From: Liolophura sinensis
Lineage: Eukaryota > Mollusca > Polyplacophora > Chitonida > Chitonidae
Direction of reading: 5' to 3'
Assembly: GCF_032854445.1 (NCBI RefSeq)
Contig: NC_088303.1
Location: forward strand, 28,933,265-28,997,264
DNA: 64,000 nt
The translations under genes and the position numbers were made by a program. This document shows positions 1 through 12,500 of the stretch, one piece after another; position 1 is the first letter of the stretch; each line of letters opens with the position of its first letter. The notes under the pieces are model-generated. The model had not been told where the DNA came from. It made no database searches and saw only the letters and a list, made by a program, of their open reading frames with translations.

Positions 1-457
1 ACCATGTAACTTTAATATAGCTTGAACTCAAATCGCTTGTCAGATTTGGATGCATACTCTATCATCTGCTCTAAATGGCAGAGGATTCTGTTCTAAAAAC
101 TTGGTCCATGCATCAAGGTAAAACTAATAAGTTCTTTTTGTACTCGTATTCAAAACGTATGTTGAATATGGACTGGAGCCTGAAGAGATTATTATTATTA
201 CTAGAAATAATTTACATTAACAGAAGGCACACTGGTCTTGATAATACCTTGTGACAGGCAGACATATTTATCAAATGAACAGTTTAAAGAGTACAAATGA
301 GGCAACATGTCCACAGAAAACCATAGGGATGTAGCCAATGGTCCTGTCAATTTGCAGACACAGTTTAAGACATAAAAAAATCAACACTCCTGTCACTACC
401 CTTACTCCATAACCTGTTCTCTATCTTGCAAAGAAATGAGTCCGCCGCTGCCCTTAC
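1..457. other. 3' part of a PLCG intron, no feature seen
   Basis: Lies beyond the last visible PLCG exon in transcription order. No further exon, repeat or long ORF is apparent. The next exons (first SH2 domain) should lie before position 1. Confidence 0.6.
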
Positions 458-574
458 CTCTTGTGGCAAACTGTTTTCTTCATCCTCTGCGTCCTCATCC
501 TGTTCCTGGTCAGATCTCTGCTCAGTGTAGTAAAGTTTGGTTGACGTCAACAAGAAGAAGTGAGGGTGCCACCC
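458..574 (-). CDS. PLCG1: PLCG split-PH exon ([12 protein letters not shown])
   Basis: 39 codons: [19 protein letters not shown], then an acidic stretch [18 protein letters not shown]. Equivalent to EWYPHYFVLTSSKIYYSEE, where the SH2-SH3 array interrupts the split PH in this family. Acceptor TTTAG|GGG, donor CAAGAG|GTAAGG, phase 0. Confidence 0.95.
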
Positions 575-3500
575 CTAAACAATCAAAACATCAAAAATTC
601 ATATATTCATCTATGTATTTGCTTCTTGTCTAACATCATACCTAAGAATTTTTAAAACATATGATGACCAGCTTTATGAGCAGATGAAACAAGGTTTCTC
701 ATGAAAACCCCAGAACTGAACTGCCCAATCTGATTATTTTTCATTTATTTGCCCTAAATGACCTAAAATTTCGTCCATGAATGTGCATTTTTAGAGGCAA
801 ATAAATTTATTTATTTATTTATTTAATTGGTGTTTTACGCCGTACTCAAGAATATTTCACTTATACGATGATGGCCAGCATTATGGTGGGAGGAAACTGG
901 GCAGAGCCCGGGGGTAACCCACGACCATCCGCAGGTTAGGCAAATAACAAGATATTATTGTTGGGAGTTGAAATTCATGATTTTCCAGTAAAATATCATC
1001 CCATGTTATAAGCAAACCTCAAAACACCCTTCTAAAATCAATAAAACTCGGGGAGAAAAAATGGGCAAGTTAGTCATGGGCGAAATTTATGATCATTTAG
1101 GGTATTAATTGTTATTTATTTATCTTAGACTGTTGGGTTACTCCATACTCAAGAGTCCCTGGGGCAAACCATCAATCTTTGGAAACTTACAGATGAACTT
1201 GTGTAACATAAACATACACTGTATACACACCATACTAGTGGATGACATGTAATCTTCACTTAATGTTGTAAATCCCTTTTGTCACCAATATTGAACACCT
1301 CAGGAAAAACCAGTGGAGTCAAACCAGTAGTGTGCAAAACCAGTAGAGCGCCCTTGCTGTGACGCTTCACTCACCCTGTCCACTGGATCCTCCAAGTACA
1401 GAATACCATTTCTCACTGAGTTGCTGAGGTCAGCAAGGTCAGCCCCTGCTGCTTTGTAAACAGAACAAGGGAGATAAGCAAAGGTTCACCATGTCCACTC
1501 CATTCACAGCTACATGTACAACTGTTTATCATTTTGATTGGCTCAAACTGCTTTACTTTTAAAAAGCCAGAAGAGTGGGCAAAAATCTCAAGGACATACA
1601 TATATGTGACTGCAAGTAACTTTAGGCTTCCAAAAATTTCATTCAGAAAATAGAGAGAAGTTAGAAACAAATACAAAGGAATTTTTTTTTTGGAAATACA
1701 GGAGCTGGAATTACTCTCAAAATCTCATTAGGGTTCCTGTGTAACTACCTTTAACCAATAATATATTGGTACACATAATATGAGTAACAAAAACAGTGAA
1801 GTACTTTGCACATATGTGAAAAGGAACTTGGTACCCAAAATTCTTGTGCATTAAGGCCAAAAGTCCAGGACTTTTCAACAAATGTCGACAAAATGGTTCA
1901 TTATTCAAAGCTTACAATCATCACTGATAGAAGCCGTCCTCCATTGGTCTTCTCCTTCCTTCAGTTTCTTGTGCTGTAAAACAACCAACCTCCACGAATA
2001 TACGTATTGATCGTTATCACTATTATTTTCTCATATGAATAGAAGTTAACAATTTCTTTCTTTTGGGTTTTAACATCGATGCCCTACATCTAAAAGTAAT
2101 AAGACTGAAATGAAAGTGAAAGTAAAAAAGTTTCCAAAATTGCCTAGCCAAGTCTGAGCCTGAACAATCACATTGTGTGTCAGAGAAAATAAAAAGGAAG
2201 CATGTTAAGCCCAAGATCTGCTCCGCCAAATTGGTTTTGTTAGTTTGATTGGGGTTTAACATTGCTTTCAGCATTATTTCAGTCACATTATGATGAGGTC
2301 CCTGTTAGAAAGGCTGACCCAATGCCCACATATTTATATGGCTACCTCACTGGAATACTGTGCCAAAGTACCCAGTCACGTTATACCGACACCAGCCCGA
2401 CCAGTACTTGGCCAACTCTTCTTACGATGATTGCACAGTCAGGTAATGCCATTGATGTTCAATTCCTTGGTATTGCTTGATTTATGATTGCACAACGGAT
2501 AGTTTATGAGACAGGTGCTTTATCCACTACGCAACAGCAGTCAGTACTATAGCTAGAGCTTACAGCCACTGTCTCTAGAGGGACCACACGCTGTCTTGCT
2601 TTCATAACCAATGTTACATTTATTTATTTGCTTGGTGTTTTACACCATATTTAAGAGTATGGCCATGACCATCCGCAGGTTGCTGGCAGACCTTCCCATG
2701 TACAGCCAGATAGGAATACAGCATAAGCTGGACTTGAACCCACAGCGACCACATTGGTGAGAGGTTCCTGGGCCTTTACACTGCGCTGACACACTAACCA
2801 ACTGAGCCTATGAGGACCCTACCAATGTAACATGTTACATGTATTCACAGAAAAGACAAGACAAACCTTCAGAAGAATTTTCTTCTTTAGTTGGATAGGA
2901 GATGGCAGAAATGTAGCATCTTTACTCAAAGGCTCAGTCAACAACTCATCTGCCATAAAACAAAATCTTCCAGAATCATGCACAATATACCTTCAAACTT
3001 TTTTTATTGCAAGCATGGAAACAGGTACCTTACATTTTTAATCCACCCCGTTGGAGAAAGTGGTAGAACTTTATAAAAACAAGACTAAAGTGACTTTGGT
3101 CATACTGCTTTCTCCAAATGAGTGCAGTGATTTATGGGCTTGTAATTTTATGCAGGAATTGAAAGGAATCAAAAACAATCATGGCACTATTAAGAGATTC
3201 ACTAAAGCATGTAAAATGACTCTGCACATTTCAGTTCTTCTGCCCTTACAGCAATAAAATATTTCCTCTAGTAATAAAACTTTTTTTTTTGACCTATTAT
3301 TTTATCGTTTTCTGCTGTGTTTTTTATGTAGAAATATTAGCAAGCTGTGGTATGTGACGATTCATTATTTATCAAAGGCTGAAAGCAGAGACACTTATTC
3401 ACCTCCAAAGACCTCTAAGAAAGCTGTGGCCATTCTCCGCTGCTGTGGTAAGCTGCAGTGGTTCTCAATGGAAAGGATCAGCGGGAAGCTGTCAAAGTAT

Positions 3501-6500
3501 AGAGAGAGTAAGAGTGAAGGTCAAGAGCTTTTAGCACCATGTCGATTCTGAATTGTGCAGCACTCTCCTTCCTGGATATTTCCCAACCAGACACCAGCAA
3601 TTTTCCATACTCAACATTTTCATTACCCAGCAACAAATAATCCAAAATTGACATTTTCCCCACATATTACCACTATGTTGCACACTTAATATAATGAAAT
3701 TAAATAATGATACAGATATAAATGTTTATTAAATGATTTAAAATTAACCATGAATTTCTGTGACAGCTAAATATACATGGGGCAGGTGTCAGAAGGTAAA
3801 ATATCTGTACTCCTTATGCCATTCCCATCAATGTCACCACAGACCCATGGATCACAGAATATATGGAGCTATAAGGAAACAATCCTTATCGTAAACGAGG
3901 AAATTAGTACAGAAACTTTTATCAAATTCATCTGTCAACAACAAGTAAATCTGAAATACTTACTCAGACTGAACCCAAGCATATTCCTTGATAGTTTTTA
4001 TCACGTCAAGGAACTTTATCTTTGAAGTGAGCGTGTGACCGTGGTAAATGTATGGAAGTCCATCTGCGCCATCCCAACAGTCCACTGCAGCAACAAAATG
4101 CAGCTCATAAAAATAGGGATATACGAAACATGTGGTTTGCACTATCCACTTTTGGATATGTTCTAGCATATAAAAATGCTAAGAAAATGCGGGCAGAAAT
4201 ATTCGGAAATGATGTGACTAATGACCAGGCTGGGAACACAAGACAAGCTTAGCACCCACAATTTGAGTTCTCCTCCCAACACAGTTGATTTGACAGCTAT
4301 TATAGTTGACGTCCCCACAGCAGGCTACTTAATTTCCAAACTCTTTAGAGTGGTAAATTACCTCACCCAGTATTATTAAAGTGTGAGTGAGTTAGTGTTT
4401 GGGGTTTAACGTTGTACTTAACAAATTTTCAGTCACATGACGACGAAGGAGTCCTTAGAGTGCATGTAATGTGCCTCCTTGTTGCAGGACGGATTTCCAC
4501 TGATGTTTTATCTAGTCCTGCTTCATTGAGACGATTTACAAAGCCACCCCAACCGAGCCATTATACTGATATAACCAGTCGTTGCCCTATCCCCTTAATG
4601 CTGAATGCGAAACAAGGACACTACAACTTCCTCTTTTAAGGTCTTAGGTGTGACTCGACCCAGGATTGACCCTGGATCTACCGCTCCCGAAGCGGACACT
4701 CTACCAACTGGGCAACTGGGGCCATTTTATTGAGTGATCAATTCAGACAGGTTGCCGAGGGCCGCCATCAATCAAAAACAGGAAACTGTAATAATCCAGA
4801 CATACATGTAGTAAGCCAGGCAAGAGTGAGACGTAAACATTTAATCCCAGGACAGTCAGCCTTCAACAATAACTACATAACTACACATAACATTACGCCA
4901 TAAACAATTTGGGACCACCTGGAAATATGGATTTTCATGTCTAGAATACCTGGAGGAAATCCATTCATACACTAATAAACATTATTACCACAATCACCTC
5001 TAAGACCATTATTTTGAAATATTCTGAGAAAACTGTGGGGTGTAGAGAAATAATTTGCACAGGTTTACAAAGGTTGTATCTTAAATGACAGAAACAAATC
5101 GTTCTTAGCATCATTTCAAAATGGTTGTATGCATAAATTCCACTCAAAATGTGCTTAAGTGGTTGGAAAGGTTGGAGATTTACAGTATACACCTTCCACA
5201 TTTGCCTGTCTTTGTGATGACCGTGTCGCATGTATTTCACATTGCACATCACCATTAGCAGTATTCATATCGTACCTCAACATTAGCTATGTGACACTAC
5301 TGTGACTTTCTTTTTTCTCTGGCCAAATTCTTGCACCATTTATAAAAAATATTACTACTGGTTTTCCTAAGTGTATCTTAAATTTTTGGATCAAAGTTTT
5401 ATTTACATCGACTAAGTTTTGTTCTCTAGTTGATCTGACTGATGTTTGGTGTACTGATGAATACTGGCTATGTGAATTCACAACCTTGTTCACACTTCAA
5501 CACCATGTAAAAATAGAACTTGTTCCCATCAGCCCGTATTCGTTCATTAACCTACACATGCTGTAATAAATATCAAATATTGAGAAGTTTCTTAGGAAAT
5601 GGTCTCCTTGTCTGTAATCTGTAGAAGAACTCTGTACATGGCGAGTGAGTGCCAAACAAGAAACTTACATTCCAAACATTTGCATCCCATCTTCAGACAG
5701 CGTGTATAGGCCTCAACAGAGGACTCGCTGGAGAACTGATCACCTGTCAGATACCTGTAATACCAAGACATCAAGTAGTGAGAAACAGACCAGGTCAAAC
5801 TCACACAGGTAACAACAGCAAATAATTATTTAACAATAGAGGGCCTCATATTATCAAAAAGTTTATTAATGATATTCATGAAAAAAGGAGAGGTTTCGCA
5901 TGTTTAAACAAAAACAGTGTTGTGAGTGGACATACTTAAGGGTTGTGTGAGGACCCACTTTGGTGTTGTGAGAGGACATGCTTTTGTATTGTGTGAGGAC
6001 ATACTTAAGTGTTGTATGAGGACATACTTAAGTGTTGTATGAGGACATACTTAAGTGTTGTATGAGGACATACTTAAGCGTTGTATGAGGACATACTCAA
6101 GTGCTGGGTGAAAACATACTTACAAGTTGTTTGAGGACATACATGTTTTGGGAGAATATACTTGTGTGAGGATATAGTTGTTTGAGGAAGGTGACAATAT
6201 TTGGATACTTACGTGTTGTGTGAGGACGCTATCCAATAGTGAGGCAGTGGCTGGTTCATATCCTGACTGACTTTGTCATGCTGAGAATCCCAGATTGTAT
6301 TGTGTTTGGAAAACAAGTAATCTTGAAACTGAAACAGAAAATGATGAAATATGCAAATATTCTATGAAACAAGATGATGACAATGTAAATTAAATGTGAG
6401 AGTCATGTATCCGGCCTATCTGAGTACCTTTCACACTTACCATATTGAATTCTGACGCATATTGCAGTTTGGGGTGGACCACATTTACTGTCATTCAATA

Positions 6501-9500
6501 GATGCTAAGTAACTCTAAAAATATATAATCTAAATAAACTTCTTGTCCATTTATGTTACATGCAATACTGTACATACATGTATGTAGAAAATTTGGGGTT
6601 TGTGGATAATAAATGTTCCGCGAAGCAACAACCACTATGGAAATCAAGCTCTCTAGAGTAGCTGGTAGGGTTCTTACCTCCTCGTCAGTAAAATACAGTC
6701 CTCGTGCTGCTCTAAGGGCATCCTCCAAGAAATCATTAATGATGTTCTTCACATAGTTCACATCAGTTGCATTGGAGTCCTGGTAAATCACAATGTATGT
6801 TTTGTGTAGCTGCATATTTTCATGTGTGCCTCGGTAGACACATTGTACCTGCATGTCGACTGCCTCAAAGCATATGCATGTAGACATTCCAATATATTAA
6901 TTCTCATATGCAAATTTAACATCTCAAACAAAAGAAACTTTTTCATACTTCAATAAGGCTGTTATTAAAATTATACAACCATTAATTATTTTCTTGCTGA
7001 AATATCTGATATTTACTGAGATTTATTTCAACTTGCTCACTCTAAAACCAATTTGTTGAAACTAAAATTTTCTCTCAAAATTTCCTCATTACCTGTCTAC
7101 AAATTACCTCAACCATTTCCCAATGGCTCAATCTGACGGACCTTTTTTTTCCTCCGATTATTTCTGATTCCTACATACAAAAACTTATGGGCACTGAATC
7201 ATGTCTCACTGTAGAAATTTCCATCTGAAATCTAACGAGTATTTCCCTGACTCAATCCAGAACTAACAGTTCTTTTAACTCAACATCTAATCAAGTGTAA
7301 TTAACATTTACCTTTTGCTCTTGGGCAAGGAAATGCTGAAATTTTTCAAACTTTATTTTCATCCTGAAACCAAAAAGAAAACCTTATATAACAAGCAAAT
7401 TCGGAGACTTAAAGGCTTTGCATACACTAAATATGCACACCAGGTTTTCAACTTGATATAAGGGACAATAAAAGGAATGAATGAATGCATGATTTCACTC
7501 TGCTTCAAAAAAAAAACTGTTGGCGTATAATTTCAACCACAGGCAGAACCCAGAGGAAACCCATGATCATCCACACGTTGTATGGCCCGAGATGAAGCTA
7601 GCATGTTCTGAGCTTACAAAATTTTATTTAAAAAATCAGATATTCAATGAAGCAGTGAGAATGTACAACAAATGATTTGTGAAGTCACTGATCACAATTC
7701 CTATACTTACACATCGTGTGCTTGGTCAATGAACAGGGCAAAATAATCTATCATCACCTGTGGACAGAAACAAGGCATTTATCGTTCACTATACTTCTTC
7801 ACCAGACCATTTCATATAACCTGCAGAAACACAATTGGTCACTTAACTGAATGCTACATAGTGTATTTTACATAGGGTATCTGTTTCTACTTAACCAGGA
7901 GCATGTGAAATCTGACACTACCAGTAAACATTTTGTGTTAGGAATCTTCCTGCCCCAAGTTACTATTATGCACTTTTCTTTTAATCGCTGTGACCTTTAT
8001 CCAAATGCACTAACACTTCTGTCAGGTGTAACAGATAGTGTCACCATTCACTATAATGGACCAGACAGGTGATCTATTGATGGCATTCTAGTGTCTAAGA
8101 AGAAAATGGGTTGTGTTACAATGTCCCATCTTACACTGATAATACACTACAAACTTAGATTTGGTAAGAAGGCTACTAGAGAGATTGCCTCTTTAGAAGA
8201 CACATCAATGCAAAAAGTTCAATAGTGCTGAAGTCACGCATGGCGTAATCTGAAGTAGTTAATTTGCCCACAGCACATCAAGGAGTACGAATCCTCAACT
8301 CAATTCATGCCGTACTTTGAAATACCACCCCCTAACAATTTACCCATGACTCCAATACATGACAGGTTAATTTTATAATTTACAGTATTTAATATACACA
8401 CAGCGAACCAAAGATGGAACATCCTCCTCGTGTTATTGTCATTTATCTATCTGACTGGTGTTTTATGCCGTCTTCAACAATATTTCACTTAAACAACAGC
8501 ATCATGCAGAATTATCCCGAGAGGAAACCGGGCAGAGCACAGCAGAAACCGACGACCAACCGCAGGCTGCTCGCAGATCTTCCCACTTATACACATGTTC
8601 TTGCGCTCTACATGTGTGCAAAACCTGAGCTCAATACATGCAGTGCTTTTTGAATTGCCCCCCCCCCCCCCCCCCCCCAACATTTTCTTTAACATTACTT
8701 TCCCGGTTGCTGAGCACCAACGCCGACACTCAAGATATGACATAAGCTACATGTATTTATGTACTTTCAGCTAAAAAAACAAAGTAGTTCTGCACCATCA
8801 GCCAGGATACTGTCAATTAAGTACTTCAAAAAAAAAGACATACATCTGAAAAAAGAATACTCACAGATGGTGCATATACAAGTTTGGCATACAGTTTAGA
8901 AAACTCTGAGAATTCAATTTCCCCTTTTCCTCCAGAGTCTACCTCCTGCAATGTATAAATGACATTGATAAATCTCAATAAGCAAGTGACTTTTAAATCA
9001 TGTGTTTACCTTTTGTTACTAATTTCAATTGTTGTTTTCAGGCAGAAAAAGTCTTTTTTCAAAGTTGTTGGAGGGGGTGAAAAAAAATTATAAAAACTTG
9101 AAAATTTTCAGATTTAGTTTTATTCCGTATTTTGAGTTTTTAGAGTCAGCTTGCCCATACAACACAAACTAAAATTGGTGTCACCTCACATACACAAAGG
9201 GAGGATGAACAGTGCAGCCCTAAGCCCTATGGAGACAGGACAGCAATGCACTCACTACACTGATGGTGTAGTCAGACCAACCTCATGGTAAGTGGAAGCC
9301 CCTGGGTCAATCCCAAGTTCATTCAGGCCATATGTACTTAATATTTTTTATCGACGGTGATTAACACCATGCTCAAGAATGTTTTATTTTATATAATAGT
9401 GATCAGGTTTATGGGCAGGGGAAACCAGAGTGCCTCTAGTAAACCACCAATTTTCGCCAGGAGCCTGGCTAGGAACAAACTACATGTATGTGCTTTTCAC

Positions 9501-12500
9501 TTGACAAGTCACATAAAGGCACAGGTTTAGGTGAAGTACCAGAGAACCCAGCATCAGCTTACGTGAGGCTAGGTGAGGTGTCATGGAACAGTTGTTACAT
9601 TATGACCTCCATGACCAAGAGTTTTCCACTTTTAGAACAGATGCACTTAGGTTGGAGGAAATAAGAGGCTGGGGTAGGCTGACACTGTAATGGTGTTAGA
9701 CCAGTGGTCTTCAATCTGGACACTATAAAGCAAACTGCCTGGGTATTGTGTATGTACAGCATTAATATTACCTTGGTGACAGATCTGAGCCAAGCTTTCA
9801 CAAAACAAACTTATGTTTAAGCGAAGAGATGAAAACTTTCTTCTATAAACTATGGTAAGATCTATAAGAGGTAAGTCTTTTCCTCTTGCTGAAACTAAAG
9901 TCCATTTCAGGCACCCATTCCGGCCTGTCGCTCACCCCAAGACACATGAAAGCCTGATTGGCACTGACCTGGAATCTCAGTCTCAGTTGGCTGTTGGAAA
10001 TTTTGAGGTTCAGTCGCGGCATCCATGCTTTGGCATCTTTCAGAGTTATGCTTTGGAGAAGAATAAAATAAAATCAGCACATCGGACTCCGCACCTCTGA
10101 TCCTAAGTCATATAATCAATGTAATGCTTATACTCATTGTCAAGACTGACATAGGTACACTGCAGGCCATGAAATTTGGGCGGTTAACATAACCAAAAAA
10201 TCAGTCACGTGTTTTAAGCCTTGAATAACCGATCACTCGGTTTGGCCATGACATGAAAACAGACCAATCATTCACGCAAATTGGTTAGATGAACATGTGG
10301 CTAATAAAGCCATTTACCGTACTTCCTAGACGATTTTGTCCTTTTATTTACAGTAACTTCGTCTAAGCCTGTTATTTTGTGGGTGGAGTTGGTTGTATTG
10401 CAGTACAGTCCGCCATCATACACGTCCAGCGGGATCCCTGGTTAGCACAATGGCCACATATGGGGCCCACAGCATGAACAGTGATCAGCATATATCAGGG
10501 TGGATCAGTAAGCTACTGTACAACATACAATTGTATTTGTCATACATACTGAGAATCACATAGCTTTCAAGGCCAAACCAGTCTTTTCATGATTAATAAT
10601 TACTTCTTTAGTTATCTACTTGTAGTGCGTGTAATCTCCAACTCGCATATGGAGCCCTCACCATTCCTGTCTGATAAAATGGTTTCGTCGCCAGAGTGAA
10701 ATGATATTACCCTTTACACGAGGGAATGTCAACGATGACCAGCTCATGGAAAGTTGTTGACTAGCGAAAGTTCAAACTGAATATCGGATTATCCCCTTTC
10801 TAGGCAAACTGCTGTTTTCTCTGCCTAGCACCAGCTCACCAAGAGCACAATACATGACTGACAAATGCCATCAGCAAGCATGTGTTGAGTACATAACAAA
10901 GTAGACATGTAGTGCACATGCTCACGGTGGTGCTGAAAGTCACATAGTACTTCCTAAGCCAAAAGTTTTAATATTTTGTCTTAACACCGAAGCCTTCTCA
11001 GGAGTTACCTATAATACACAGTCACTAAGTTAATAGGTGGTTTGTAGACTGAACTTGACGGCACAAATAACAGGAGACAGGGCAGATGCACTGACCTGAT
11101 TAATAAATAGAGGGAGACCTTAACGAAAATCTGGTCAGATCTGAAAGCTGGTGACTGCATTTTGTGCATATAATGGCAGCGAGTTCAAGTTCAATACAGC
11201 GCTTTGCAGCATCGCGGCACCAAATGACAGCTTTCGTTCACAGTCGTATTAGCACTTGTTTTTCGCCAGTGGACAAGTATTAAAACAACCTGGGAAGAGA
11301 TAGCTCTAACAACTGACACGACTTCCATTTTGTATTAGCTGCTGTCATGTCATACCCTGTGGATAGCCGGCAACCTTATGTAGGTAAATCCAATTTACAT
11401 GTACCCGTTAAGCGCTACGCAGTTCAAGCACTGCACTACATTCCACAGGACAAATCAGCGTAACCTGTCTGCACCATTACTCTCCCCAAGTAACCGACCC
11501 CCAGAAGATCATTTCCTTCATGCCAAATTTCGTGGCCTGCAATGGACACAGTATCTTATTTATTTATTCGATTGGTGTTTCACACCATACTCAAGAATAT
11601 TTCACTTATACATGTACCATGGCAGTCAGCATTATGGTGGGAGCAAACCAGGCAAATCCCGGAGGAAAACCTACGACAATCCATAAGCTGCTGGCAGACC
11701 TTCCCATGTACAACTGCAGAGGAAGCCAGCAAAAACTGGACTTGAATTCACAGCGTCCGCATCTGGTGAGAGACTCCTGAGTTAATGTGCAGGGCTAGCA
11801 GGCTAACCGCCGATGTTAATGGGTGGAGTAAAACAGATAGGTTACAGGACATCAGTTTTAAACCTAAGATTTGTGCTACACATACATGCATATAGGAAAT
11901 ACAGCCCATGGTCTGACATTCAATCATTTTTGTCACATTGTTAATGACCTTTTCTCATGTGACATAGTATATGCACACCGTACTGGTGAAAGGCAAGTAG
12001 GCTTCAACAATTGTTAAACTATACAAACAGCCACATGAGCATCATCAGCTGTTCACTGTCACCAAGGCCACACAAACAGTGACGCCCGGCGAAATTACAA
12101 ATTCCCTTTCCAAGGTCAGGACTGAACCCATACCTAGTGTATCCTAGCCAACCCCCTGTGGAGGGTGTTGCTAATCCAGTTTACAAGGAAGAAGACAAAA
12201 AGAGATCTGCTTTTAGGTTAAAGAAAGAAAGAAGAAGGCAGCCCAATCTATGCTTAACCTCATCATACACCCAGACCCACCCAACCCAAAACTGTCATTA
12301 CATGCCATGTTAAAGTATTTACCAATTCTGTTTTTCCATCAGGTAAAACTCTCTTCGCAACCATCTAAAAAAAAAACAAAAACAGAAGGAAAATAAGAGA
12401 ATAAGTATTTAGGCAATTATACCCAAATGATTAGTGCTTTTCTTACATTATGTACACCAAAAATGAATGCACAATATTGAATAATATGGGTGGCTATGTA

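Noticed and set aside
9852..10100. 82-codon plus-strand frame
   Set aside because: Lies antisense in a PLCG intron with no recognisable motif.
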